64,000 nucleotides of DNA, taken from NCBI GenBank assembly GCA_013141175.1, contig JABFRN010000001.1, forward strand, positions 2,061,444 to 2,125,443. The letters run 5' to 3'. Below, one piece after another: positions 10,244 to 19,041 of this stretch. The stretch's first letter is position 1, and the number at the start of each line of letters is the position of its first letter. Made by a program: the position numbers and the translations under genes. This stretch comes from Lysobacter sp. GTDB lineage: Bacteria; Pseudomonadota; Gammaproteobacteria; Xanthomonadales; Xanthomonadaceae. Under the pieces are notes generated by a model. The model saw nothing but the letters and a program-made list of their open reading frames with translations. It had not been told where the DNA came from and did no database searches.

Positions 10244-11050
10244 TCAATCGAGAACGAAGTAATACCCGCTGTAGGCATCGATGTCGCGTCCGCGTGTGTG
10301 CGGGATGCGGCACGAGGTTTCGCGATTGGTCCAGTCGTCGACCGCGCGATAGCCCAGCGCGGTGATGCCGGCGACGAATTCGTCGCGGTTGCCGATCCGG
10401 TACGGATGGAACGCGCGGCCGGTGGACTGCACGGTGACGAAGGTGTCGCCGTCGTACAGCGGCATCTTGTTGATCAGCAGATGCTGCGGACGCGCGCCCA
10501 TCTTCGCGAGGATATCGGCCAAGCTCATGTCGACGTACTGCAGCGAGCCGGCGGCCATGAAGATGGTGGTGTCGCTGCCGGTGGCCAGGTCGTCGGTGAA
10601 GAACAGGCCGTCGGCCTGCTGTTCCCGGGCGAAGGCCTGGCCTTCGCGGACGATCGCCGGCATGTCGCAGATCGTCCAGCGCATCCCGGGCGGGTAGTGC
10701 AGGTAACGCTTCCAGCCGTAGTGGCTGACGCCGATGTGGCCGCCGAAATCGAGCAGCCGCGTTTGTGCGTTCAACAGGTCGCGTAGCCAGAACAGCACCG
10801 CGTAATCGCTCTGGCAGGCTTTCTGGATGCGGTCGCGGTACATCCCGGCCAGGGCGTCGTGGTCGTAGCCTACGCGGCTGCCTTCCGGAATGGCCGCTTC
10901 GGCTTCGGCGAAGCTGGCGTGCACGCCGCGAAATCGGCCGCGCGGCATCTTCGCGAAGCTGCGCGCATCGTCCATGGCCAGCACGCTGCCGACGATGGGA
11001 ATGCGCCACGCATTGCGCGCGACGCGTTCCGAAAAATCGATTATTCCCAT
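10244..11050 (-). CDS. Putative methyltransferase, TIGR04325 family
   Basis: This 268-residue protein has a SAM-site-like segment LLDFGGHIGVSHYGW followed by WTICDMPAIV, the layout of the TIGR04325 'putative methyltransferase' family found in surface-polysaccharide and other biosynthetic loci. The ATG at 11050 was chosen because a GGTGGAG box lies just upstream; the 52 codons of open frame before it look non-coding and would run into the divergent gene. It converges on the synthetase and diverges, 44 bases away, from the cupin-like gene. It could methylate the synthetase product or a sugar; neither substrate nor activity can be read from the sequence. Confidence 0.75.
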   Translation of the reverse strand: MGIIDFSERVARNAWRIPIVGSVLAMDDARSFAKMPRGRFRGVHASFAEAEAAIPEGSRVGYDHDALAGMYRDRIQKACQSDYAVLFWLRDLLNAQTRLLDFGGHIGVSHYGWKRYLHYPPGMRWTICDMPAIVREGQAFAREQQADGLFFTDDLATGSDTTIFMAAGSLQYVDMSLADILAKMGARPQHLLINKMPLYDGDTFVTVQSTGRAFHPYRIGNRDEFVAGITALGYRAVDDWTNRETSCRIPHTRGRDIDAYSGYYFVLD

Positions 11051-11094
11051 ACGCTCCACCCCATGCGCCAATCGTAGCAGAAGGCTTCCGACCC

Positions 11095-12006
11095 ATGACC
11101 ACGACCGATCGCCGCGCTGTCGTCGATGTCCCCGCATTCGCCCCATGGGCGATCGGTGCGGTGACCCACCGGCTGTGCGGGCATCCACTGCTGGGCATCG
11201 ACGCATTGGTCGAACTGGGCCAGCGCCTGGAAGCCCGCAGTCTCGTCCGCACCCACAGCGACGAAGCCACGGCCGGCAGTTCCTTCAGCGATGCGCCCAA
11301 CCTGCATCCCAACCGGCGCGACGCGGCGGCCACCCTCGCGGGAATCGCCGACGCGCATGCGTGGATGTCGCTGCTGAATGTGCAGGCCGATCCGGTCTAT
11401 CGGCGACTGGTCGACGAAGTGCTGGACGCGCTCAAGCCCATGGTCGACCGTCATGATCCGGGCATGTGCTTTCGAGGCGGCTGGATCTTCGTCAGCTCGC
11501 CCGGCGCGGTCACGCCCTTCCACATCGACCACGAGCACAATTTCATTCTGCAGATCGCCGGCCGCAAGCGGCTTCATGTCTGGGATCCGTTCGATCGCGA
11601 AGTGGTCACGGAGCGCGCGCTGGAGCTGTTCCACGAGCAGAACTCGCGCGAGAAGATCGCGTGGGACGAATCCTTCCGCAGTCGCGCGCGGATCTTCGAT
11701 CTCGAACCCGGGCAGGGCGGCTACATGCCGTCCACCTCGCCGCACATGGTCGAGAACGGAAGCGAACCGTCGATCACCATGAGCTTCACCTATTACACCG
11801 ACAGTACGCGTCGTCGCGAGCTGTTGTATCGCGGCAACGACAAACTGCGACGGATGGGCATCGAGCCGCGCCCGGTCGGCGCATCGGCGCTGGCGGACCG
11901 AAGCAAGGCCTTGTTGCTGGGGGCGTACACGGGCATCCATGCGGGCATCAAGCGCCGCCTGGGTCGTGGCGTGCGCGACAACACGGTCGCCTACGCCCCG
12001 GCCTGA
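11095..12006 (+). CDS. JmjC/cupin-like Fe(II)/2-oxoglutarate oxygenase-type protein
   Basis: This 303-residue protein carries FHIDHEHN near residue 143 and a later SPHMVENG. Together they provide the HxD...H iron-binding pattern of the cupin-8/JmjC hydroxylase-like family. Such proteins typically hydroxylate peptide side chains or small molecules. The ATG at 11095 gives a start immediately after the short divergent promoter region shared with the methyltransferase gene. Position next to the end of a peptide synthetase makes a tailoring role (for example amino acid hydroxylation) possible, but relatives also sit in unrelated loci. Substrate unknown. Confidence 0.75.
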   Translation: MTTTDRRAVVDVPAFAPWAIGAVTHRLCGHPLLGIDALVELGQRLEARSLVRTHSDEATAGSSFSDAPNLHPNRRDAAATLAGIADAHAWMSLLNVQADPVYRRLVDEVLDALKPMVDRHDPGMCFRGGWIFVSSPGAVTPFHIDHEHNFILQIAGRKRLHVWDPFDREVVTERALELFHEQNSREKIAWDESFRSRARIFDLEPGQGGYMPSTSPHMVENGSEPSITMSFTYYTDSTRRRELLYRGNDKLRRMGIEPRPVGASALADRSKALLLGAYTGIHAGIKRRLGRGVRDNTVAYAPA

Positions 12007-12027
12007 CCCGTAGGGCCTGCAAGAGCC

Positions 12028-12059
12028 GTAGGGCGTATGAGCCGAAGGCGTCATACGCC
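12028..12059. repeat. GTAG-terminated stem-loop (SMAG-like REP)
   Basis: The element begins GTAG and has 9-base arms (12032-12040 and 12051-12059) around a short loop. A near copy lies at 24648-24679. It sits between two convergent genes and may act as a terminator. Confidence 0.55.
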
Positions 12060-12133
12060 ATTCCGCCAAGAAGCCCCACACACCGTTTCAAGAGCCGAAG
12101 GTGCGTGACGCTTCGCTTATGCACCCTACTCCT

Positions 12134-13639
12134 CTACCGCATGCGGCTACGCAACTTCGTCGCCAGCATCCGCACGACGTTGGCATCCGCCTCATCGAGG
12201 CCGCGCAGCAGCCAGATCGAGAGCGGATAGCCGATCGCGAATACCACCGTGCCGGCCAGCAGTCCCGACAATGGCGGGAACGACCGCGCGATCGGTATGC
12301 AGCACAGCGCCGGCAGCGTCGCCGCCGCGGAGATCCGCAGCAGCCGCGCCCACGGCATGCCGGTGCCCGAGACGCGCATGGCCAGCAGGATGGTGACCGC
12401 CGATCCCGACAGCGCCAGCACCATCGTCGAGAAGATCGCGCCGGTCAGGCCGAACGCATACGTGCAGGCGAACGCGCCGATCAGGCGCAGCGCGGAGAAC
12501 GACAGGGTGAGCCGCATCAACGCGGTCTGGCGGTCGGCGCTCATCAGGAAAGCGGTCGCGCCCTGGCCGAGCACGCTGGCCACGCGCGCGATCAACAGCA
12601 CGATCAGCACCGGCGCGGCTTCGGCATAGGCACTGCCGTACAGCCACTCGATCGCGTGGTCGGCAAACACCGCGCCGGCCGCGATCAGCGGTGCGCCCAG
12701 CACGTACAACCACACGGTCATCTCGACGAAACGCCGGTTCGCTTCGCCCTGGCTCCGTCCCTGTGCGCTGGCCATCATCGGCAACAGCTGGGCGCTGAGG
12801 ATGCCCGGCAGCAACAGCGCCACGCCCGATGCCACCGCGTTGGCGACCTTGAACAAGCCGGCATGCGCGGCATCGCTGAGCAGATTGAGCGACAGCAGTT
12901 CGATCTCGCTGCTGCCGATGGTGCCGAACACCGTCGTGAACGCGACCACGCGCAGGTGGTGGCGCATCCGCGTTTCCAGTTCCGGCGACAAGGTCGCTGC
13001 GCTGTCGGTCGCGATGCGCGCGAAGCGCGATGCCCGCCATTGCGAGACCAGATAGAACACCAGGCTCGACAGCGCGTAGACCTCGACGAAGGTTTGCAGC
13101 GATGCGGCTTTCATCCACGCGAGGATCACCAGCGCGAGGTTCAGGCTCGCGCCGATCACGGCGATGATGGCGGTGGATCGAAAATCCTGTCCGCCCTTCA
13201 GCACCGCGATGTTGAACATGTACGGCGCGCGAAACGCGATCGAAAGGATCAACAGGCCGAGCAGCCACAGATCGACGCCCGGCGCGATCCGGCCATGCGC
13301 GAACGCGAAGATCGCGCACAGCACCACGATCACCACCAGCAGCATGTTGCGCTGCATCCGTCGCAGCCGGCGCACCAGTACCGCAGTGGCGTCGTCGCGG
13401 CCGGCGCCGCGCAGTTCGGCGATGAACTTGATCGCGGCCATGGTGATGCCGGCATTGGCGACCACGATCGCATTGGCCGCGACCCACACCAGCAGGCTGT
13501 AGATGCCCATGTCGGTGGGCAGCAGCGCCCGCGCGATCACGATCGATGCGATCAGGCCGAACAGATATTCGATATACAGCGCCAGCGACGAATAGGCGGT
13601 GTTGGACAGTGCGCGACTCATCAGCGGGCGCCCGGCCAT
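12134..13639 (-). CDS. Polysaccharide flippase (Wzx/MATE-like)
   Basis: The 501-residue product is almost entirely hydrophobic, with about twelve to fourteen predicted membrane spans, and opens with SRALSNTAYSSLALYIEYLFGLIASIVIAR-type sequence typical of the oligosaccharide flippase family (MOP/MVF superfamily). Such proteins turn lipid-linked glycans, sometimes peptides, across the inner membrane. The start could be the ATG at 13639 or the one at 13621; neither has a clear ribosome binding site. It is followed downstream only by the convergent oxygenase gene, and no glycosyltransferase or polymerase gene is next to it, which is unusual for a complete O-antigen locus. Confidence 0.85.
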   Translation of the reverse strand: MAGRPLMSRALSNTAYSSLALYIEYLFGLIASIVIARALLPTDMGIYSLLVWVAANAIVVANAGITMAAIKFIAELRGAGRDDATAVLVRRLRRMQRNMLLVVIVVLCAIFAFAHGRIAPGVDLWLLGLLILSIAFRAPYMFNIAVLKGGQDFRSTAIIAVIGASLNLALVILAWMKAASLQTFVEVYALSSLVFYLVSQWRASRFARIATDSAATLSPELETRMRHHLRVVAFTTVFGTIGSSEIELLSLNLLSDAAHAGLFKVANAVASGVALLLPGILSAQLLPMMASAQGRSQGEANRRFVEMTVWLYVLGAPLIAAGAVFADHAIEWLYGSAYAEAAPVLIVLLIARVASVLGQGATAFLMSADRQTALMRLTLSFSALRLIGAFACTYAFGLTGAIFSTMVLALSGSAVTILLAMRVSGTGMPWARLLRISAAATLPALCCIPIARSFPPLSGLLAGTVVFAIGYPLSIWLLRGLDEADANVVRMLATKLRSRMR

Positions 13640-13777
13640 CGCAGCGGACGCGCGGATACGCGTGCGCAGACATCGGCAGGCGCGAGTTCGTACTTCACCC
13701 GCATGGCCGTCGCCCTCGTCTTCGCGTCCGGGCAGACCCCATCGCCGCCCACGCCGGCATGATACCGAAACGCACGC

Positions 13778-15016
13778 TCATGCCGATGACGGCGCACGCT
13801 CCGGTTGCCGCAGCGGCAAACGCCGTCCTTCCCCGATCGAGCGCCACAGCCATTCCACCGGCCCCAGCCGGAAGCGTGCCAGCCACCAATGGCTCAAGGC
13901 CATCTGCGCACCGAAGACGGCGATCCAGACCAGAAAGCGCGCCGGATAACCGTATGCGGGGCCGATGCCCAGGCCGATGCCGTAGAACAGCCACAGGCAC
14001 ACCACCGTTTGCATCAGATAGTTGCTGAGCGCCATCCGTCCGACCGGCGCGAGCCTCTGCAGCCAGTGTCGCCAGTCGGGGCGCAGGAACAACAGCGCGA
14101 AACCCGCGGCGTAGGCCAGGCCCATCCCGAGCGGGCCGATGCGCCGCAGCAGCCGCAGCGCGAATTCGCTGTACCACCCGCCGCGCAGCAGCGTGTCGGT
14201 GAGCTGCGCGGCATCGATCCATTCGATCGCGATCACCGCTGCCAGCCCCACGCCGCCGCCGACGATGACGATCGCACGCAGCAGCCGGCGATGCGCGGCG
14301 GGATCGTGCAGCAGCAGCTTGCGCCCGGCCCAATAACCGAGCAGGAAACGCGCGAACACGAACGGCAGCACGCCCCACATGTCCAGCCACATCCAGTGCG
14401 CGACGCGCGCGTTCTGTCGCAGCGTGGCGGCGATATCGTTGCCCGAGAAGATCGCGAAGGTGTCGGCATACACGCGCGCCTGCTCCGGCCAGTCGTCCGG
14501 TTTCAGCCATTCGGCGAACGGCGCCATCAGGAACCAGAACAGGCCCAGACCCAGACCGCAGAGCAGGAACGCGACATCCGGCAAACGTCGCAGCACGATC
14601 AGGCCGAACGCCAGCACCGCGTAGATCGTCAGGATGTCGCCCCACCAGAACAGATGCGCATGGATCAGGCCGATCGCGAGCAGCACCGCCAGCCGGCGCA
14701 CGATGGGACCGATGCCCGTGCGTTTCGATTCGGCGTGCTTTACCTGCACGGCGACACCCAGGCCGAACAGCAGCGAGAACAGGGTGAGCGCCTTGTCCTG
14801 CACCAGGATCTGCACCAGCAGCCATGCCCAGCGATCGAATCCGGCCGAAGGCAGCGCGGCGCGCGCGCCGTCGTCCATGAAGTAATACAGCGAGAAACCC
14901 CCGAGATTCACCAGCAGCACCCCGGCCAGCGCGAATCCCCGCAACGCATCGATCAGCGCGAGACGTTCGCTGCCGGTGCGATCGACGATGGGAAGCGGTT
15001 CGCTGCGCGCGGTCAT
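13778..15016 (-). CDS. DUF418 family membrane protein (YeiB-like)
   Basis: The protein has 412 residues and starts MTARSEPLPIVDRTGSERL, followed by ALIDALRGFALAGVLLVN, the hallmark opening of DUF418/YeiB proteins. It has about ten hydrophobic segments; the C-terminal half carries MALSNYLMQTVVCLW, the conserved DUF418 core. The family is related to membrane acyltransferase-like proteins and its biochemical role is not established. It is encoded upstream of the flippase on the same strand, 138 bases away, so co-transcription is possible. Confidence 0.85.
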   Translation of the reverse strand: MTARSEPLPIVDRTGSERLALIDALRGFALAGVLLVNLGGFSLYYFMDDGARAALPSAGFDRWAWLLVQILVQDKALTLFSLLFGLGVAVQVKHAESKRTGIGPIVRRLAVLLAIGLIHAHLFWWGDILTIYAVLAFGLIVLRRLPDVAFLLCGLGLGLFWFLMAPFAEWLKPDDWPEQARVYADTFAIFSGNDIAATLRQNARVAHWMWLDMWGVLPFVFARFLLGYWAGRKLLLHDPAAHRRLLRAIVIVGGGVGLAAVIAIEWIDAAQLTDTLLRGGWYSEFALRLLRRIGPLGMGLAYAAGFALLFLRPDWRHWLQRLAPVGRMALSNYLMQTVVCLWLFYGIGLGIGPAYGYPARFLVWIAVFGAQMALSHWWLARFRLGPVEWLWRSIGEGRRLPLRQPERAPSSA

Positions 15017-15571
15017 ACGGTGTCTGGTGGTCCGACGGTCGCGCTAGTGTAGTGCTTCGAAAATAACGAACACTTGTTTTGTTGCGGCCTCGCGATCCGC
15101 GCCGCTTGCAACGCCTCTCGGGAGGCTTGGCAAGCACAACGCTGTTCCCTCTCCCCGCGCTTCGCGTGGGGAGAGGGTGCCCGAAGGGTGGGTGAGGGGC
15201 GCTCTTCGCGACGCATTACGGCTGCGCTCGCCCCTCATCCGGCGCTACGCGCCATCTTCGTCCGGCCCTCGCGCACAGCGCTCGGGCGTTCATCGGCGTG
15301 CGAGCCAATGGCTCGCAAACACGCCTCTTCACCCCCGCTGTGCGGAGAGAAGGAACACCTCCTCAGTGTCGCCGGCTCGATGCAACTCCCTGCATGTCTC
15401 GCGGCGAGAATAGAAAAGCAGATGGCGTTCAATATCGCTCGAATCGCTCAAACAGCGTGAAGCACTGCATCAGTGGGCCGGGTTTCCAGCGCGCACGCTT
15501 CCTGTCGATACGGTTGTCGCAGCCTGTGAGACGGGCGCGGTGTACCAAGACGGGCTTCGCAGGAGTCCGCC
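15017..15571. other. 555-base gap between DUF418 gene and helicase
   Basis: No convincing gene is seen. The gap contains one REP-type hairpin (15147-15178) and a downstream GGGTGAGG/CCCCTCA region that pairs with sequence near 15230. A ribosome binding site (AGGAG) for the helicase lies just before 15572. The divergent orientation of the flanking genes means both promoters must lie here. Confidence 0.6.
15147..15178. repeat. CCCTCTCCCC hairpin, dispersed REP family
   Basis: Arms CCCTCTCCCC and GGGGAGAGGG flank a short CG-rich loop, followed by TGCCCGAAGGG and GTGAGG. The same arrangement occurs at 18018-18062 and, inverted, at 26161-26209. Confidence 0.65.
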
Positions 15572-17995
15572 ATGCCGCCCATGCTTGCTTCAATGCACGC
15601 CGATGTCCGCACGCCCGTCGACGTACCGCCCTCCAGCGATCTGCTCGCCGCACGTCTGCAGCACAAATATCCGGATCGCATCACCGGCGCCATCACCGTC
15701 CCGGCGCGCGCGGGCCGCTACGTGCCATTCCCCGGCGATCTGCCGCAGGCGCTGGCCGCTGCGCTGCGCGCGCGAGGTCTCGGCCAGCTGTACAGCCATC
15801 AGGCCGAAGCCTGGGAGGCCACGCAGCGCGGCGAGGATGTCGTGGTGGTCACGCCCACCGCCTCGGGCAAGACCCTGTGCTACACGCTGCCGGTGATCGC
15901 CGCCGCGCTCGGCCGGCAATCGAAAGCGCTGTATCTGTTTCCGACCAAGGCGCTGGCGCAGGATCAGGTCGCCGAGTTGCTTGAACTCAACAAGGCCGGC
16001 GGCCTCGGTATCCGCGCCGCGACCTTCGACGGCGACACCCCCGGCGACCAGCGTCAGGCGATCCGCCTCAACGGCGACATCGTCGTCACCAATCCCGACA
16101 TGCTGCATCAGGGCATCCTGCCGCATCACACCAAATGGGCGCAGCTGTTCGAGAACCTGCGTTACATCGTCATCGACGAGATCCATACCTATCGCGGCGT
16201 ATTCGGTTCGCATCTGGCGAACCTGCTGCGGCGCCTGAAGCGGATCTGCGCGTTCTACGGCGCGACGCCACAATTCATCCTCTGCTCGGCCACCATCGGC
16301 AATCCGCAGGAGCACGCCGAAGCGCTGATCGAACGCCGCGTCACCGCGATCACCGACTCCGGCGCGCCCACCGGCGACAAGCACGTGCTGCTGTGGAACC
16401 CGCCGGTCACCAATCCCGATCTCGGCCTGCGCGCGTCGGCGCGTTCGCAGAGCACGCGCATCGCGCGCATGGCGATCAAGGCCGGGCTGAAGATCTTGAT
16501 CTTCGCGCAGTCGCGGACCATGGTCGAAGTGCTGACCAAATATCTCAAGGACGTGTTCGACCACGACCCGCGCAAGCCGCCGCGCATCCGCGCGTATCGC
16601 GGCGGTTACCTACCCACCGAGCGCCGCGACGCCGAACGCGCGATGCGCGCCGGCCGCATCGACGGCATCGTCACCACCTCGGCGCTGGAACTGGGCGTGG
16701 ATATCGGCAGTCTCGACGTGGTGGTGCTCAACGGCTATCCCGGCAGCATCGCCGCCACGTGGCAGCGCTTCGGTCGCGCCGGTCGCCGCCAGCAGCCGTC
16801 GATCGGCGTACTCATCGCCAGCTCCGATCCGCTCGATCAATACATCGTGCGGCATCCGGAATTCTTCACCGCCGCCTCGCCGGAGCACGCGAGGATCGCG
16901 CCGGACCAGCCGGTGATCCTGCTCGATCACATCCGCTGCGCCGCGTTCGAGCTGCCGTTCCGCGACGGCGACCACTTCGGCCCGGTCGAACCGCGCGCCT
17001 ATCTCGATCTGCTCACCGAAGACGGCGTGCTGCACGCCGAAGGCGCGGTGTGGGAATGGATCGCCGACAGCTATCCGGCCAACGCGGTCAGCCTGCGTTC
17101 GGTGGCCGACGGCAATTTCGTGGTGGTCGACCGCACCGACGGCCGCCAGACCATCATCGCCGAAGTCGACTACAGCGCCGCGCCGCTCACGCTGTACGAA
17201 GGCGCGATCCACATGATCCAGTCCACGCCATATCAGGTCGAACGGCTGGACTGGGACGGTCGCAAAGCCTTCGTCACCCGCACCCATGTCGATTACTACA
17301 CCGACGCCATCGACTACACCAAGCTCAAGGTGCTGGATCAGTTCGACGGCGCGGTCGCCGGCACCGGCGCCAGCCATCACGGCGAAGTGCACGTGGTGCG
17401 CCGCGTGTCCGGCTACAAGAAGATCCGCTACTACACCCACGAAAACATCGGCTACGGCCCGGTGAATCTGCCCGATGCCGAACTGCACACCACCGCGGTG
17501 TGGTGGCAACTGTCGCAGCCGGTGCTCGACAGTCTGTTCGCATCGAAACAGGACGCGCTCGATGGCGTGCTCGGCGCCGCGTACGCACTGCACGTGATCG
17601 CGCGCATCGCGGTGATGGCCGATGGCGCCGATCTGCAGAAAGCCGTCGGCAGCGGCGACGGCGCATGGTTCGCGGTCGCCGATGCGCAGGGTCGCGGCCA
17701 GCTGCGTCGTCACGAGGGCCCGCCCACCGCGCCCGACGATCTCGCCGCGTTCACGCCCACCATCTATCTCTACGACAACTTCCCCGGTGGCGTGGGCCTG
17801 GCCGAACCGCTGTGGACGCGGCAATCCGAACTCGTCGCCCGCGCCACCGGGTTGATCGACGGCTGCGACTGCGCCAGCGGCTGCCCCGCCTGCGTTGGCC
17901 CGGTGCTCGGCATCGACGCGAAACCACACGACGCCACCGCGAAAGCGCATGCGCGTCGCGTGCTGACCGCTCTCTCTGCAGCAACAGAACAATGA
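15572..17995 (+). CDS. mrfA: DEAD/DEAH helicase with DUF1998 and Cys cluster, MrfA (YprA)-like
   Basis: The 807-residue protein has superfamily 2 helicase motifs: TPTASGKT (Walker A) near residue 93, DEIHTY (motif II) near 207, SAT (motif III), and QRFGRAGR (motif VI) near 400. The C-terminal part is the DUF1998/MZB region with a CDCASGCPACVG cysteine cluster near residue 770, the zinc-binding signature of Bacillus MrfA. MrfA and the exonuclease MrfB repair mitomycin-type adducts independently of UvrABC. The start has AGGAG six bases upstream. The next gene encodes an MrfB-like nuclease, which strongly supports the assignment. Confidence 0.88.
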   Translation: MPPMLASMHADVRTPVDVPPSSDLLAARLQHKYPDRITGAITVPARAGRYVPFPGDLPQALAAALRARGLGQLYSHQAEAWEATQRGEDVVVVTPTASGKTLCYTLPVIAAALGRQSKALYLFPTKALAQDQVAELLELNKAGGLGIRAATFDGDTPGDQRQAIRLNGDIVVTNPDMLHQGILPHHTKWAQLFENLRYIVIDEIHTYRGVFGSHLANLLRRLKRICAFYGATPQFILCSATIGNPQEHAEALIERRVTAITDSGAPTGDKHVLLWNPPVTNPDLGLRASARSQSTRIARMAIKAGLKILIFAQSRTMVEVLTKYLKDVFDHDPRKPPRIRAYRGGYLPTERRDAERAMRAGRIDGIVTTSALELGVDIGSLDVVVLNGYPGSIAATWQRFGRAGRRQQPSIGVLIASSDPLDQYIVRHPEFFTAASPEHARIAPDQPVILLDHIRCAAFELPFRDGDHFGPVEPRAYLDLLTEDGVLHAEGAVWEWIADSYPANAVSLRSVADGNFVVVDRTDGRQTIIAEVDYSAAPLTLYEGAIHMIQSTPYQVERLDWDGRKAFVTRTHVDYYTDAIDYTKLKVLDQFDGAVAGTGASHHGEVHVVRRVSGYKKIRYYTHENIGYGPVNLPDAELHTTAVWWQLSQPVLDSLFASKQDALDGVLGAAYALHVIARIAVMADGADLQKAVGSGDGAWFAVADAQGRGQLRRHEGPPTAPDDLAAFTPTIYLYDNFPGGVGLAEPLWTRQSELVARATGLIDGCDCASGCPACVGPVLGIDAKPHDATAKAHARRVLTALSAATEQ

Positions 17996-18017
17996 TGAGC
18001 GCACGCGCACGCTGTTC

Positions 18018-18062
18018 CCTTCTCCCCCCGGGAGAAGGTGGCCCGAAGGGCCGGATGAGGGA
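18018..18062. repeat. REP element inside the mrfA-mrfB-like gene pair
   Basis: Perfect 9-base arms (CCTTCTCCC at 18018-18026, complement at 18030-18038) are followed by GGCCCGAAGGGCC and GATGAGG. It fills almost all of the 67 bases between the two genes and belongs to the same family as 15147 and 26183. It could attenuate or stabilise the transcript of one gene relative to the other. Confidence 0.65.
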
Positions 18063-18920
18063 GTGCCCGTGACCGTAGCTCTGGAACGCATCCGCACCCT
18101 GCGCCAGCAAAGCGGGCAGTGCACACCCACGCGCGCGCCGTCCGTACCCGTACCACCGCCCGCAGCGCCCAGACCAGCATCGCAAACCGTCGAAGACCTG
18201 CGCCGCCTGCTGCGCGTACGCACACCCCCGCGCATCGCGCACGCGATCGATCTCGACCGCACCCTGCCCGGCGACGAGATCGCCCCCGGCCTGCGCCTGA
18301 TCGACACCACGCTGCCCTGCGACCCGCTGCCGCAACATCTGTGCGGCGCATTCGACCGCCGCGTCGCGATGATCCCCACCGACAACGTGCTGTTCTTCGA
18401 CACCGAAACCACAGGCCTCGCAGGCGGCACCGGCACCCGCGCCTTCATGATCGGCATCGCACAGTGGCGCGATGACGCACTGCACCTCCGCCAATGGCTG
18501 ATGACCACACTCGGCGCCGAACGCGACCTGCTCACCGTCTTCGCCGACACCCTGCGCGCCGACACCGTGCTCGCCAGCTACAACGGCAAAAGCTACGACG
18601 CCCCACTGCTCGCGACACGCTTCCGCCTTGCGCGCATGCCCAACGCGCTGGCGGGCCTCGACCACATCGATCTGCTGTATCCCACCCGCCGACGTTACAA
18701 GGGCCGCTGGGAAAACTGCCGCCTCGCCACCATCGAACGCCAGGTGCTGGGCATCGTCCGCGAAGACGACCTGCCCGGCAGCGAAGCCCCTGCTGCATGG
18801 CTCGGCTATCTGCGCGGCGGATCCGCACGCAACCTGCGCAGAGTGGCCGATCACAACCGGCAGGATCTGGCGTCGTTGGGTGGATTGCTGGTGCATCACG
18901 CGAGTCTCGATTCGCTGTGA
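18063..18920 (+). CDS. mrfB: RNase H-like 3'-5' exonuclease, MrfB (YprB)-like
   Basis: The 285-residue protein has a DnaQ/RNase H-like nuclease core: FFDTETTGLAGG near residue 114 (DxE), LASYNGKSYDAPLL near 170 and DHNRQDL near 265, giving the acidic catalytic set of the YprB family. Translation starts at a GTG, either 18063 or 18069. It lies 67 bases after the helicase gene on the same strand, the order seen for yprA-yprB in Bacillus. In that system the nuclease works with the helicase to remove DNA adducts and interstrand crosslinks. The 5' third is Pro/Ala-rich and may be a linker to the helicase. Confidence 0.82.
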   Translation: MPVTVALERIRTLRQQSGQCTPTRAPSVPVPPPAAPRPASQTVEDLRRLLRVRTPPRIAHAIDLDRTLPGDEIAPGLRLIDTTLPCDPLPQHLCGAFDRRVAMIPTDNVLFFDTETTGLAGGTGTRAFMIGIAQWRDDALHLRQWLMTTLGAERDLLTVFADTLRADTVLASYNGKSYDAPLLATRFRLARMPNALAGLDHIDLLYPTRRRYKGRWENCRLATIERQVLGIVREDDLPGSEAPAAWLGYLRGGSARNLRRVADHNRQDLASLGGLLVHHASLDSL

Positions 18921-18936
18921 TTGCGACCAGCCTCCC

Positions 18937-19017
18937 GTAGCCCGGTTCTCGCCACCGGCGAGAGCCGGGTTTGCGTGCGGCGATCCCGGCTCTCGCCGGT
19001 GGCGAGAACCGGGCTAC
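18937..19017. repeat. 33-base perfect inverted repeat, SMAG-like, between convergent genes
   Basis: Arms 18937-18969 and 18985-19017 match exactly over 33 bases with a 15-base spacer, and the outer ends read GTAG and CTAC. Located between the exonuclease gene and the convergent lipoprotein gene, it can fold into a long hairpin on either strand and probably serves as a bidirectional terminator. Confidence 0.8.
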
Positions 19018-19041
19018 GTCACTGGCGATCAACAAATGAAA

